A DNA stretch of 64,000 bases from Streptococcaceae bacterium (GCA_031285775.1 JAITVN010000013.1:1-64000); one strand, 5' to 3'; shown: positions 7,664 through 17,284, counted from the first letter of the stretch. Notes: generated from the letters alone by a model not told the origin. Made by a program: numbers and translations.

Positions 7664-8989
7664 ATGACGAAAACTGTAAAGTTGGCTGAAGGTGTGAATT
7701 TGCACCTGCTGCCGAGTAAAAAATATAAGACGGTTCATTTTATGGTTCGCTTTCGTGAGCTGGCCTCCCGTGAAACCTTGGCGGAGCGGGCAATACTTGC
7801 GAATCTCTTGACAATGGCCAATGCAAAATACCCTCACCCGAAAGATTTCCAAGCCGCTTTGGCGATGAATTTTGGGATGCGATTGGGTGCGGGTACAACG
7901 TCAAAAGGGCTGCAGCACAATTTGACGTTTGGCATGAATGTTGTTGAGCCTGCCTTCGTTGGCGAAGACACGCTGGCAAAGGCAGTCGAGCTTCTTCGCG
8001 CAGTGATTTTTGAGCCTTTAGCAGAAAATGGAAGCTTTAACGCGCAGATTTTTGATTTGATCAAGACCAATGGGCTGCATGATTTGGCGTCCTTAAAGGA
8101 TGATAATGCCTATATGGCTGCAGTTAAGCTGGATCAGCTCTTTTACACGGATATCAATATGGCAACGCCATCTCACGGCACGGTTGAGTTGATGGAACAC
8201 GTTGATGCGGCAGGACTTTACGCCTATTACTTGACAATGCTGGCAACAAACTCAGTAGATATCTATGTTTTGGGGAATGTTGATGATGCTGCGATGACTC
8301 GAGCTTTCAAAGACTGGAATTTTTCAGATCGTATGCCCATCAATGACATTTTCTACAGTCAAGCAGTAAAAGAAGAAACAGAACTTATCAAGAGCAAAGA
8401 GGCTTATCAGTCTCAGCTGGCGATGGCTTGGTTAATGCCGATTCAATACGGCGACAGTGATTATCTGGCGCTGCAGGTTTTCAACGGGCTTTTCGGAGGG
8501 CAGCCGAATTCCAAGCTCTTTAGTATTGTTCGAGAGCGGGAAAGTTTAGCTTATGGAATAAATTCTCGTTTTGACAGTTTTACAGGTATGATGTCAGTGA
8601 TGGCTGGAGTTGATGACGAAAATCTGCTCTTGGCACGAGATCTTGTCATAGCCTTGCTTGAAGAGCTGAAAAATGGCGATTTCAGTGAAGAAGATTTATC
8701 GCAAACAAAAGCGCTGCTGCGCAATGGCTATTTGGCTGGAAAAGACAGTCCTTCAAGTCAGCTGGAAATGGCCTTTGTTGCGGGCTTGCTGCCTGAGAGA
8801 GAATTATCTGATGAAGAATGGCTGGCCAACTTGGAGGCGGTTAAATCTGAAGATGTTCAGCGTGTTGCTCAAAAACTGAAGATTCAAGTCACTTACATGT
8901 TAAAATCTATCTCTCTGACAGAGGAACTTGAAAAAGATGAGTCTGTTGAGTCAGATCTGTCAACGCAGGGAATCGGAGGTGCAGAATGA
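7664..8989 (+). CDS. ymfF: M16-family peptidase-like protein YmfF (no zinc site)
   Basis: 441 residues with the fold pattern of M16B (insulinase/processing peptidase-like) proteins. The zinc motif HxxEH is missing at the expected N-terminal place, so it is not a metallopeptidase by itself. The C-terminal half has the Arg/Tyr substrate-binding pair in VRERESLAYGI (about residues 287-297), which is absent from its neighbour. The next gene starts inside its end (ATGA overlap at 8986), so the two are made together and probably form a heterodimer with complementary sites. In Bacillus the homologues are reported as associated with EF-P modification. The start appears leaderless (TGcTAAAAT, 7 nt before ATG). 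Confidence 0.87.
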   Translation: MTKTVKLAEGVNLHLLPSKKYKTVHFMVRFRELASRETLAERAILANLLTMANAKYPHPKDFQAALAMNFGMRLGAGTTSKGLQHNLTFGMNVVEPAFVGEDTLAKAVELLRAVIFEPLAENGSFNAQIFDLIKTNGLHDLASLKDDNAYMAAVKLDQLFYTDINMATPSHGTVELMEHVDAAGLYAYYLTMLATNSVDIYVLGNVDDAAMTRAFKDWNFSDRMPINDIFYSQAVKEETELIKSKEAYQSQLAMAWLMPIQYGDSDYLALQVFNGLFGGQPNSKLFSIVRERESLAYGINSRFDSFTGMMSVMAGVDDENLLLARDLVIALLEELKNGDFSEEDLSQTKALLRNGYLAGKDSPSSQLEMAFVAGLLPERELSDEEWLANLEAVKSEDVQRVAQKLKIQVTYMLKSISLTEELEKDESVESDLSTQGIGGAE

Positions 8990-10248
8990 TTAAAAAGTAT
9001 TATGAGCACATCAAAGAAACGCTTTACACAGATAAATTAGACAACGGCTTAAGGGTTTATTATCTGCCGAAAGCTGGATGGAGCAAGACTTACGGGATTT
9101 TCACCACCAATTTCGGCTCGCTGGACACTTCTTTTGACGGAAAGACTTATCCTGCAGGAATTGCGCATTTTCTAGAGCATAAGCTTTTCGAAAAGCAAGA
9201 CGGCGATGTGATGCTGAAATTTGGTAAATTAGGGGCACAAACCAATGCCTTTACAAGTTTTAATCGAACAGCCTATCTCTTCATGGGTGCAGAGAATATT
9301 CCTGAAAACATTGAATTACTGCTGGATTTTGTGCAGCAGCCTTACTTCACAGAAGCATCTGTCTCAAAAGAACAGGGCATCATCACACAGGAAATTCAGA
9401 TGTATCAGGATGATCCGAATTGGAAACTATATGCAGGATTATTGGCGGCGCTTTATCCGAACTCTCCGCTGGCTGAGGACATTGCAGGGACGCCGGAGTC
9501 AATCAGCGACATCACACCTGAGATGCTTTATCAGAACTACAGAACTTTTTATCAGCCGTCAAATATGCTTTTGTTTTTGACGGGGCCATTTGATGTTAAT
9601 GAGATTTCAGAGCTGGTAAAAAATAATCAGGCAGAAAAAGATTTGCCGAGTGTGCCCTTGGATCGTCCAGCACATGTCTTTCAGCCTGCCATCCCATTTT
9701 CAGAAATTTCCATGGAAGTTTCCGAAACAAAGTTGGCTGTCGGTTTCCGTGGGAATAATGCTGTCAATCCTGATGAAGCACTGGAATACCGCTTATCCAT
9801 GCAAATTTTCTTTGCGATGATTTTCGGCAGAACCAGCAAGTTTTTTGAAAATGCATACAAGAGTGGGCTGATTGATGACAGCTTCAGCTTTGAGTTTGAG
9901 TGCAGCCCGCAATTTCAATGTCTGCTCATCAGCCTTGACACGAAAAGGCCTGAAGAGTTGTCGGAAGTCTTGCAAGAACAGCTGAAAAAGTATAAAATGA
10001 ATGATGACGCAAACTCGGTTCATTTTGAGCTGATTCGTCGTCAGATGCTCGGAAGCCATATTGCCTCGCTGAATTCATTAGAACATATTGCCAATGAGTT
10101 TGCAGCGATGCCGACAGACTCTAGCAAGAACTTGTTTGATCTTGCAGAGGTCTTGTCAAATCTGACTTTGGAGAGAGCTTTGGAATTTTCAGAAAATTTT
10201 CTGAAAGACTCAGAAATATCGACCTTTGTCATTCGGCCGAAAAGTTAA
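8986..10248 (+). CDS. ymfH: M16-family zinc metallopeptidase YmfH
   Basis: 420 residues. The zinc-binding, catalytic HxxEH motif is present as HFLEH (His61, Glu64, His65). The distal glutamate region (KEQGIITQEIQMYQDDP) follows about 75 residues later, so this is the active partner of the M16B pair. The Arg/Tyr pair expected in the second half is not visible (NAYKSGLIDDSF at that place), which mirrors the gap in YmfF. It acts in the cytoplasm as far as can be seen, since no signal peptide or membrane segment is present. The tandem hairpin array begins about 75 bp after its stop. Confidence 0.9.
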   Translation: MIKKYYEHIKETLYTDKLDNGLRVYYLPKAGWSKTYGIFTTNFGSLDTSFDGKTYPAGIAHFLEHKLFEKQDGDVMLKFGKLGAQTNAFTSFNRTAYLFMGAENIPENIELLLDFVQQPYFTEASVSKEQGIITQEIQMYQDDPNWKLYAGLLAALYPNSPLAEDIAGTPESISDITPEMLYQNYRTFYQPSNMLLFLTGPFDVNEISELVKNNQAEKDLPSVPLDRPAHVFQPAIPFSEISMEVSETKLAVGFRGNNAVNPDEALEYRLSMQIFFAMIFGRTSKFFENAYKSGLIDDSFSFEFECSPQFQCLLISLDTKRPEELSEVLQEQLKKYKMNDDANSVHFELIRRQMLGSHIASLNSLEHIANEFAAMPTDSSKNLFDLAEVLSNLTLERALEFSENFLKDSEISTFVIRPKS

Positions 10249-10325
10249 AATAGTGCACTGGTTTTGACTGAACAAAATGACTTTTCTGACGATGATGCCT
10301 TTAGTGGTCACTTTCTTTGTGTGCT

Positions 10326-10828
10326 CGCTTCAAAGCGGGTGCGCTTCACATCTTGTCTAACTGAGTTCAGCGCACCTGAAGCTAGGAAATTAGATATTTT
10401 TAGAACCTGCCATTCGGCAGAACCAAAAAATCCTAAATTTCTACGCTTCAAAGCGGGTGCGCTTCACATCTTGTCTAACTGAGTTCAGGACGCCGAAAGC
10501 TAGAAGATTAGATAAATTGAGAACCTCCCCTATGGGGAGAACCTCAATTTCCTTAATCTTTACGCTTCCAAGCGGGCGTCCTTCACATCTTGTTAATTGA
10601 GTTCAGCGCACCTGAAGCTAGGAAATTAGATATTTTTAGAACCTGCCATTCGGCAGAACCAAAAAATTCTAAATTTCTACGCTTCAAAGCGGGTGCGCTT
10701 CACATCTTGTTAATTGAGTTCAGGACGCCTGAAGCTAGGAGATTAGATGAATCTAGAACCTGCCCTTTTGGCAGAACCTAGATTCCCTAAATCTCTACGC
10801 TTCAAAGCGGGCGTCCTTCACATCTTGG
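10326..10828 (-). repeat. Tandem array of four ~112-bp hairpin elements plus a fragment, before rodZ
   Basis: Units lie at 10363-10474, 10481-10593, 10599-10710 and 10716-10828, with a right-end fragment at 10326-10356. Spacers are 5-6 bp (CTAACT or TAATT), giving a period near 118 bp. In plus-strand orientation each unit begins GAGTTCAG and ends TTCACATCTTGT. Each can fold into one long hairpin with a GGCAG- or GGGGA-type tip. Units 1 and 3 are nearly identical and carry the terminal stem CGCACC/GGTGCG. Units 2 and 4 carry GACGCC/GGCGTC. The stems therefore change in a compensated way and the unit types alternate A-B-A-B. The ORF-track entries here are products of the repeats, not genes. Confidence 0.9.
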
Positions 10829-10842
10829 CGAAAGGAGGGGAA

Positions 10843-11691
10843 ATGGTACAAAAAGCGATTGGCCCGCTGCTTAAAGAGCGGCGAACTAAGCTGGATTGGA
10901 GTTTAGACAAGGCCGAGAAGCAGACTTCCATCAAAAAAATTTACATTAGCGCGCTTGAGACTGGCAATATTGGGATTTTCCCTGGTCCTTTCTATGTGCG
11001 GGCTTACCTCAAGCAATATGCGCAAAGACTAGAACTTGACGTAGATGCGATTCTTGAAGCCTATGACAAGGGTGTACCTGTTGAGGTTGAAGGCCCTTTT
11101 GAGGATACAGGCAACTATCGATTTATTCGACCGGACGAGCGGGAAATCCTCCTCGGAGAAGAAGACACTGATGAAGAGCCGAAAAACTGGTTCCAGCGCT
11201 ATATGCCAGTTGTTTTATTATCATCATTCGCAATTATTATTTTAGCGGCGGTGGCTCTTATTGTTGTTCTTAATTATCCGAGAGAGTCAGCTGTTTCGCC
11301 CGACAATTACAGCACTTCTCAGAGCTCGGTCAGCTCCAGCCAGTCTTCATCAGATTCTTCTAGCTCTTCAAGTGCCGCAACAAGCTTGAGCCACTCGACG
11401 GATGGTGCCACGATTCTCGTAAAATCCGGCACAAAATCTGTTGTCCTGACCTTTACTTTAAAAACTGGGATCGCGACTGCAACTGCCAGCGTTTCAGGTA
11501 CTGTCAGTCAGACGGCAAATTTGACTGCAAGCCAAAACACTGCTGCAATCACTCTTGAAGAGAATGTGGCCAAGACTACTTTAACGTTGAGCGATTACAA
11601 GTCACTCAACATTCAGATTAATGGCCAGGCGCTTGATTTATCTGATGTTCCGAACCCGCCGAATACACTTACTTTGGAAATAACTTACTAA
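10843..11691 (+). CDS. rodZ: RodZ-like cell-shape protein (HTH, one membrane helix)
   Basis: 282 residues from the ATG at 10843, chosen because of the strong AAAGGAGGGG just upstream; the ORF-track start lies inside the repeat array. Layout: an N-terminal HTH_25 domain (about 1-75, with IKKIYISALETGN and FYVRAYLKQYAQ), a linker, one transmembrane helix (about 123-145), a very Ser-rich linker (about 157-185) and a C-terminal extracellular beta domain. RodZ connects the elongation machinery to the cytoplasmic side of the membrane. pgsA begins at the very next base after the stop, so the two are coupled. The hairpin array lies directly 5' of its ribosome binding site. Confidence 0.88.
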   Translation: MVQKAIGPLLKERRTKLDWSLDKAEKQTSIKKIYISALETGNIGIFPGPFYVRAYLKQYAQRLELDVDAILEAYDKGVPVEVEGPFEDTGNYRFIRPDEREILLGEEDTDEEPKNWFQRYMPVVLLSSFAIIILAAVALIVVLNYPRESAVSPDNYSTSQSSVSSSQSSSDSSSSSSAATSLSHSTDGATILVKSGTKSVVLTFTLKTGIATATASVSGTVSQTANLTASQNTAAITLEENVAKTTLTLSDYKSLNIQINGQALDLSDVPNPPNTLTLEITY

Positions 11692-12267
11692 ATGAAAAAA
11701 GAAAAACTCCCAAATCAGCTGACAATGATAAGAATCTTTATGATTCCGATTTTCGTCATTCTCTTCTACCTGCCGCAGGGCACCGTCATAAAAGGCGCCG
11801 TGTCAAACGGCCACAGCTCTGTCATGTGGATAATTGCGGCCGTCGTTTTTGCAGTGGCTTCATTTACGGACTGGCTTGACGGATATTTGGCCCGCAAGTG
11901 GCATGTCGTCAGCAATTTCGGAAAATTCGCCGATCCGCTAGCTGATAAGATGCTGAATATGGTCGCTTTCGTGGTGCTTGTTGCCATGAATATTGTGCCG
12001 ATTTGGGCGGTGGCGATTATTATCTGCCGAGAACTGGCAGTCACAGGACTGCGTCTGCTTTTAGTGGAGCAAGGCGGTGTCGTAATGGCGGCAGCCATGC
12101 CAGGGAAAATAAAAACTGCTACTCAGATGACCTCCGTGATTTTTCTCTTTCTGGGCGATCCGTTTTACATCGGCATGATTTTATTTTACATCTGTGTGTT
12201 CTTTACGATCTATTCAGGCTATGACTATTTTTCCAAGAACATGTCAGTTTTCAAGAATGCAGACTAA
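11692..12267 (+). CDS. pgsA: CDP-diacylglycerol--glycerol-3-phosphate 3-phosphatidyltransferase PgsA
   Basis: 191 residues, a multi-pass membrane enzyme of the CDP-alcohol phosphatidyltransferase family. It makes phosphatidylglycerol phosphate, the precursor of phosphatidylglycerol. The family motif D-G-x2-A-R-x8-G-x3-D-x3-D is visible as DWLDGYLARKWHVVSNFGKFADPLADK. N-terminal PNQLTMIRIFMIPIF is also typical of PgsA. It starts at the base after the rodZ stop with no separate ribosome binding site of note, so translation is probably coupled. A terminator hairpin follows. Confidence 0.95.
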   Translation: MKKEKLPNQLTMIRIFMIPIFVILFYLPQGTVIKGAVSNGHSSVMWIIAAVVFAVASFTDWLDGYLARKWHVVSNFGKFADPLADKMLNMVAFVVLVAMNIVPIWAVAIIICRELAVTGLRLLLVEQGGVVMAAAMPGKIKTATQMTSVIFLFLGDPFYIGMILFYICVFFTIYSGYDYFSKNMSVFKNAD

Positions 12268-12284
12268 AGTTTACAGTAATTAAC

Positions 12285-12304
12285 AAATCGCCTTTGGCGA
12301 TTTT
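12285..12304 (+). terminator. Short terminator between pgsA and hisS
   Basis: AAATCGCC ttt GGCGATTTT forms an 8-bp stem with a 3-nt loop and a T tail of about four bases. It ends shortly before the hisS ribosome binding site. Confidence 0.65.
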
Positions 12305-12318
12305 ATAGTAAGGATGAT

Positions 12319-13614
12319 ATGAAATTACAAAAACCAAAAGGCACACAGGATATTTTCGGAAAAAATGCTGAAACGCTGGCACAAATCAATGCGCTGGCTG
12401 CAGCAACTTTCGAGAATTACAATTTCAAGCAGATTGAGACGCCGACTTTTGAGAATTACGAACTTTTCAGCCGTTCTGCTGGTGAAACGTCCGACATTGT
12501 TACCAAAGAAATGTATGATTTTAAAGACAAGGGCGGGCGCCATCTGGCTTTACGTCCTGAAGGCACCGCGCCCGTTGTACGTGCCTACCTGGAGAACAAA
12601 TTTTACGCGCCGGAAGTGCAAAAGCCGGTTAAGTTCTGGTATTCTGGTCCTATGTACCGCTACGAACGCCCACAGTCCGGCCGCCTACGCGAATTCCACC
12701 AGATTGGTGTCGAAGTCTTTGGCGCTGAAAATCCAGCTGTGGATGCGGAAACCATTATCATGGCAGCTGATCTTTTCAGTACTTTGGGTCTATCTACTTT
12801 GAAAATACACCTTAATTCTATTGGTGACAGCGCATCCCGCGCAGCTTATCGTAAAGCTCTGGTAGATTATTTGGCGCCTTTTGAGTCAGAGCTCTCAGAG
12901 GATTCGCAGCGTCGTTTGATTGAAAATCCGCTGCGAATTTTGGACAGCAAAGAAAAACAGGATAAAATTATTCTGGAAAATGCGCCGTCTGTTCTGGATT
13001 ATTTGAACGAAAGGTCAAAAGCACATTTTGACTCTGTTTGTGAAATATTAGATGCGGCTGAAATAGATTATGTGATCGACAGCAGTATGGTGCGCGGCTT
13101 GGATTATTATACCAATACCGTCTTTGAGATTATGTCAGTCATAAAGGGTCAAGAGCTGACTGTCTGCGGCGGCGGTCGTTACGACAAACTGGTAGAGTAT
13201 TTTGACGGACCTGCCACGCCGGCTTTCGGCTTTGGAATGGGACTTGAGCGTCTGTTAATGGTGCTTGAGATGCAGGACATTGACCTGACCGACGAGATTG
13301 GGCTTCATGCCTATGTTGCCGTTCTTGGCGATAAAGCAAATCTGGAAGCGAGTAAGCTGGTCTCGGCACTGCGTGTTCAGGGTTACAGCGTCGATCGTGA
13401 TTATTTGGGCAGGAAGCTGGCGGCACAATATAAGTCGGCTGATGCCTATCATGCTGATTTGATAATTACCCTAGGCGATGATGAGGTGGGAAATCAATGC
13501 GCGAAAGTCAAAAATTCTGCCAGCCGTGAAGAACGCGAGTATTCATTTGACGCACTTTATGCAGATTTTGCTACAATTTATGAAGATTTAGTCATGAATC
13601 ATGAGGACGACTAA
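12319..13614 (+). CDS. hisS: Histidyl-tRNA synthetase
   Basis: 431 residues, class II aminoacyl-tRNA synthetase. It opens with KLQKPKGTQDIFG. Motif 2 is in the FWYSGPMYRYERPQSGRLREFHQIGVE region. The histidine-specific motif is read in VRGLDYYTNTVFEI, and motif 3 in GFGMGLERLLMVLE. The C-terminal anticodon-binding domain follows from about residue 325. The start has AAGGATGAT upstream. aspS follows 21 nt after the stop, a common pair in Firmicutes. No T-box leader is visible in the short gap before it. Confidence 0.96.
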   Translation: MKLQKPKGTQDIFGKNAETLAQINALAAATFENYNFKQIETPTFENYELFSRSAGETSDIVTKEMYDFKDKGGRHLALRPEGTAPVVRAYLENKFYAPEVQKPVKFWYSGPMYRYERPQSGRLREFHQIGVEVFGAENPAVDAETIIMAADLFSTLGLSTLKIHLNSIGDSASRAAYRKALVDYLAPFESELSEDSQRRLIENPLRILDSKEKQDKIILENAPSVLDYLNERSKAHFDSVCEILDAAEIDYVIDSSMVRGLDYYTNTVFEIMSVIKGQELTVCGGGRYDKLVEYFDGPATPAFGFGMGLERLLMVLEMQDIDLTDEIGLHAYVAVLGDKANLEASKLVSALRVQGYSVDRDYLGRKLAAQYKSADAYHADLIITLGDDEVGNQCAKVKNSASREEREYSFDALYADFATIYEDLVMNHEDD

Positions 13615-13635
13615 AAATATCGGAGAGATGAAGAT

Positions 13636-15396
13636 ATGAAGAGAACATGCTATGCAGGCCAAGTCACGGCCGAACAAATTGGACAAGAGATAACTTTAAA
13701 AGGCTGGGTGGATCGCAGGCGTGATTTAGGCGGCCTGATTTTCGTTGATTTACGCGACCGTGAGGGTATCATGCAGATTGTCTTCAATCCGCAGCAGGTG
13801 ACAGGAGATTTGATGGCACAGACTGAAAAATTGAGGGCAGAGTTTGTCATTGAGGTGACGGGAATGGTCTTAAAACGCGACCATGTCAATGAAAAGCTGG
13901 CGACTGGCGAGGTTGAGCTGCATGTCTCAAAATTGACAGTCCTTGCGGTTTCACAGACACCGCCATTTGAAATAAAAGACGGTAACAATGAGGTGACCGA
14001 TGAACTGCGTTTGCGCTATCGTTATCTTGACTTGCGTCGTCCAGCCATGCAGGCAAATCTTCGTCTGCGAAACCAGGTAACGCACGAAATCCGCAATTAT
14101 ATGGATGCGTCAGGATTCATTGACATTGAAACACCGATGCTGGCTAAATCTACACCGGAAGGGGCACGTGATTACTTAGTGCCGTCTCGCGTCAATGCAG
14201 GCCATTTTTACGCGCTGCCGCAGAGTCCACAAATCACCAAGCAGCTTCTGATGGGCGCAGGTTTCGACCGCTATTATCAGATTGTCAAATGTTTCCGTGA
14301 TGAGGATTTGCGCGGTGACCGTCAGCCAGAGTTTACTCAGGTCGATCTTGAGACAAGTTTCCTAGACGAGGATGAGATTCAGGAGATTACCGAAGGTCTG
14401 CTTGCAAGCGTTATGAAAGCGACCAAAGGGATTGAGCTGCCCTTGCCGCTGCCGCGGATGACTTGGACGGATGCGATGAATAATTACGGCTCAGACAAGC
14501 CTGACACGCGTTTTGAGCTGCTTTTGACGGATCTGACAGAGGACATGCATCAGCTGGATTTCAAGGTTTTCAGTGAAGCACCTGTTGTAAAGGCGATTGT
14601 GGCCAAGAACTTGGCGGATAAGTATTCTCGAAAAGAGATTGACAAGCTGACAGAGCTGGTCAAACAGAACGGGGCACACGGGCTGGCTTGGCTTAAGCTG
14701 GAAAATGGTCAGTTGTCAGGATCTGTCGCAAAATTTGTGACATTGTCCGATCTAACCAAGCTGAAGCTGGAAGACAACGACTTGGTATTCTTCGTGGCGG
14801 ATAAGCTTGGTGTTGCCAATAATGCGTTGGGCGCACTGCGTCTGCACATCGGGCGCACACAGGGCTTGATTGACCAGAACAAATTTAACTTTCTCTGGGT
14901 CGTTGACTGGCCTTTGTTCGAGTGGTCTGAGGAGGAGGGGCGTTATATGTCGGCTCACCATCCATTCACACTGCCGACCGCGGACACTGTTGAGTTTTTG
15001 ACGGCTGACGGAAGCTCTGAGGATTCGGACTTGCGCAAAGTGCACGCGCATGCTTATGATATTGTGCTGAACGGCTATGAGCTGGGGGGCGGATCGCTCC
15101 GAATTCATACGCGCGACTTGCAGGAGAAGATGTTCACTGCGCTTGGATTCAGTAAAGAAGCAGCTGAGGAGCAGTTTGGTTTCTTGATGGAAGCATTTGA
15201 TTATGGCTTTCCACCGCACGGCGGTTTGGCAATTGGTCTTGATCGATTTGTCATGCTGCTGGCTGGTAAGGACAACATTCGAGAAGTCATTGCCTTTCCT
15301 AAGAATAAACGTGCAATTGATCCGCTGACGCAGGCACCGAGCCCTGTAGCTGAAAAACAGCTGGATGAGCTTCATATTGAGGTAAAAATTGATTGA
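13636..15396 (+). CDS. aspS: Aspartyl-tRNA synthetase
   Basis: 586 residues, class IIb synthetase of the bacterial type. An N-terminal OB-fold anticodon-binding domain (about 1-105, [22 protein letters not shown]) is followed by the catalytic core with motif 2 ([18 protein letters not shown]), the bacterial GAD insertion domain (about 290-420) and motif 3 ([15 protein letters not shown]). The ribosome binding site is GGAGAGATGAAGAT. It is cotranscribed with hisS. Bacterial-type AspRS enzymes may be discriminating or also charge tRNA-Asn; the sequence as read does not settle this. Confidence 0.96.
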   Translation: MKRTCYAGQVTAEQIGQEITLKGWVDRRRDLGGLIFVDLRDREGIMQIVFNPQQVTGDLMAQTEKLRAEFVIEVTGMVLKRDHVNEKLATGEVELHVSKLTVLAVSQTPPFEIKDGNNEVTDELRLRYRYLDLRRPAMQANLRLRNQVTHEIRNYMDASGFIDIETPMLAKSTPEGARDYLVPSRVNAGHFYALPQSPQITKQLLMGAGFDRYYQIVKCFRDEDLRGDRQPEFTQVDLETSFLDEDEIQEITEGLLASVMKATKGIELPLPLPRMTWTDAMNNYGSDKPDTRFELLLTDLTEDMHQLDFKVFSEAPVVKAIVAKNLADKYSRKEIDKLTELVKQNGAHGLAWLKLENGQLSGSVAKFVTLSDLTKLKLEDNDLVFFVADKLGVANNALGALRLHIGRTQGLIDQNKFNFLWVVDWPLFEWSEEEGRYMSAHHPFTLPTADTVEFLTADGSSEDSDLRKVHAHAYDIVLNGYELGGGSLRIHTRDLQEKMFTALGFSKEAAEEQFGFLMEAFDYGFPPHGGLAIGLDRFVMLLAGKDNIREVIAFPKNKRAIDPLTQAPSPVAEKQLDELHIEVKID

Positions 15397-15502
15397 TTTC
15401 TTGTCTGATTTGATGACCACAATACTTGGGTAGACTGTGAAACTTGTTTGAAATCCATCACTCAGTTTACAATTGGAATTAGGAAATACTTCTCTAATCA
15501 AC

Positions 15503-16411
15503 ATGAAAAAAGCCTTCTTAAAGAATAAACTTTTAAATTACTCTCATCTTGACCTTTCAGGATTCATTGACAGATTTTCAGCTGCAGTTGTTTACGCGAT
15601 CGTCTCTGCTATTGCGCTGAACTTTTTCCTGCAGCCGGGTGATGTCTATTCGAGCGGCGTTACGGGTGTTTCACAGATTCTTCACACACTTCTGATTCGC
15701 GGATTTGGCTCAGAGCCGATTCCTATCTCGTTGGTCATCTGGGTCTTGAATATGCCTCTTTTGATCTTAGCATGGTTTACGCTTGGAAAAAAATTCACAA
15801 TTTACACCTTTCTGGCAATCACTTTAAGTTCTATCTTTATCCAGGTTCTTCCGTCACAAACATTGACGAAGGATCCTACAATGAATGCTTTATTCGGCGG
15901 GGTCCTGATGGGATTTGGTGTCGGATTCGTCATGCGCAACGGCATTTCCAGCGGCGGTACGGATATCATTAGTCTGACCATCCGAAAAAAAACGGGCATG
16001 TCAGTCGGTTTCTTGAGTACAGCAGTAAATGGCGTGATTATCATTGTGGCTGGCGCACTTTTTGGCTGGCCGCACATGTTTTATTCCTTGATTTATATTT
16101 TTATTAATGGCCGTTTAGTCGATGCCGTTTTCAATCGTCAAAAGAAAATGCAGGTAACGATTGTTACAAAATATCCTGACGATGTGCGCGATGCCATATT
16201 TAGGCATTTAAGACGCGGTGTGACCTTCATTCGAGGTGCCGAGGGAGGATATACGCATCTGCGAGAAACGGTCATGCTGACAGTGGTGACCAATTCTGAA
16301 TACGGTGAGTTTAAGGAAGCCATGAAAGAATCAGATCCGCACGCTTTTGTCACACTTGCACAAAATGTCCGAGTTCTCGGAAATTTCAATGAAGAACAAA
16401 ATAGCAAATGA
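15503..16411 (+). CDS. YitT-family membrane protein, first of a coupled pair
   Basis: 302 residues from the ATG at 15503; the ORF-track TTG start at 15473 overlaps the likely promoter (TTACAAT). Five to six hydrophobic segments (about 27-210) form the YitT/DUF161 membrane part, with the signature GGVLMGFGVGFVMRNGISSGGTDIIS. A C-terminal cytoplasmic DUF2179 domain (about 215-295, GVTFIRGAEGGYTHL) follows. Proteins of this family are unassigned; transport is a common guess. The next gene is a paralogue whose start overlaps this stop (ATGA). Confidence 0.85.
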   Translation: MKKAFLKNKLLNYSHLDLSGFIDRFSAAVVYAIVSAIALNFFLQPGDVYSSGVTGVSQILHTLLIRGFGSEPIPISLVIWVLNMPLLILAWFTLGKKFTIYTFLAITLSSIFIQVLPSQTLTKDPTMNALFGGVLMGFGVGFVMRNGISSGGTDIISLTIRKKTGMSVGFLSTAVNGVIIIVAGALFGWPHMFYSLIYIFINGRLVDAVFNRQKKMQVTIVTKYPDDVRDAIFRHLRRGVTFIRGAEGGYTHLRETVMLTVVTNSEYGEFKEAMKESDPHAFVTLAQNVRVLGNFNEEQNSK

Positions 16412-17274
16412 AAAATTTTCTCTTTAAACATCTTACGAATTTATTTTGGATTACGATAGGGACTGGGATCTACTCTTTCGGTTTCGTCAAGCTGAACATG
16501 GCCAATCATCTGGCAGAGGGCGGTGTTTCGGGTATCAGCTTGATTGGCCACTTTCTACTGAACATTAATCCTTCAATAACGACACTGCTGCTGAATGTGC
16601 CGCTTTTAATTATCGGCTATCGTTTTTTAGGGCGCCGTTTATTCACTTTTACGGTTTATGGAATTGGAGTTCTGGCTTTTTGGATTTGGCTCTGGCAGCT
16701 GATTCCTTTAAGCATCAACATTGATGGTGATTTTTTAATTGCGGCTTTGCTGGCAGGTGTTTTTTCTGGAATCGGCCTTGGTCTTGTTTTCAGAAATGGC
16801 GGGACAACGGGCGGGACAGATATTATCGCTCGACTGATTCAGGATCGAAACGGTGTGCCTTTGGGACGTACAATGATGATTGCCGATTCCTTTGTATTAA
16901 TCGCGTCGTTGAGTTATGTTGACCTGAAGCATATGATGTACACCCTGATCTGCAGCTTCGTTGCGAGTCAGGTGTTAGAATTGGTGCAGTCTGGCGGATA
17001 TACGGTTCGTGGTATGTTGATTGTGACACGCTTTCCAGACGAACTGGCCAAAAAAATTCAGAAGGAAATGGGACGTGGCGTAACATTTCTCAACGGTGAA
17101 GGCGGATTTTCCCGCGAGTCAATGAAAATCATCTATGTGGTGTTGAATCCGCGCGAAATTCAAGAAACGAAACAAATGATTCAAAAAACTGACGACAAGG
17201 CCTTTACCACGATTATCAATGTGCATGAAGTAATGGGAGACTTTGTCCATTCAAAAAGCCGCTATCGAGGATAG
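16408..17274 (+). CDS. YitT-family membrane protein, second of a coupled pair
   Basis: 288 residues, same architecture as the preceding gene: membrane part with GVFSGIGLGLVFRNGGTTGGTDIIARL, then a C-terminal DUF2179 domain (GRGVTFLNGEGGFSRE). It starts inside the stop codon of its paralogue, so equal amounts of both proteins are likely, and a heteromeric membrane complex is a reasonable inference. A bidirectional terminator overlaps its last codons. Confidence 0.85.
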   Translation: MKNFLFKHLTNLFWITIGTGIYSFGFVKLNMANHLAEGGVSGISLIGHFLLNINPSITTLLLNVPLLIIGYRFLGRRLFTFTVYGIGVLAFWIWLWQLIPLSINIDGDFLIAALLAGVFSGIGLGLVFRNGGTTGGTDIIARLIQDRNGVPLGRTMMIADSFVLIASLSYVDLKHMMYTLICSFVASQVLELVQSGGYTVRGMLIVTRFPDELAKKIQKEMGRGVTFLNGEGGFSRESMKIIYVVLNPREIQETKQMIQKTDDKAFTTIINVHEVMGDFVHSKSRYRG

Positions 17275-17284
17275 ACGGCTTTTT
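17253..17284. terminator. Bidirectional terminator between yitT pair and dusB
   Basis: AAAAAGCCG-CTATC and GATAG-a-CGGCTTTTT form a strong stem with A and T tracts on both sides. It serves both convergent units and overlaps the yitT stop. Confidence 0.85.

Noticed and set aside
10264-10781. ORF-track frames at 10264-10482 and 10590-10781 containing repeated peptide text
   Set aside because: They are read-throughs of the tandem hairpin elements, have no ribosome binding sites, and their repeated wording (EFSAPEARKLDIFRTCHSAEPK) mirrors the DNA repeats.
10326-10828. CRISPR array
   Set aside because: Period is about 118 bp, the repeated part is almost the whole unit, spacers are only 5-6 bp and similar to each other, and no cas genes are present.
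12268-12318. T-box or other riboswitch before hisS
   Set aside because: The gap is only 51 nt and holds just a short terminator hairpin and the ribosome binding site.
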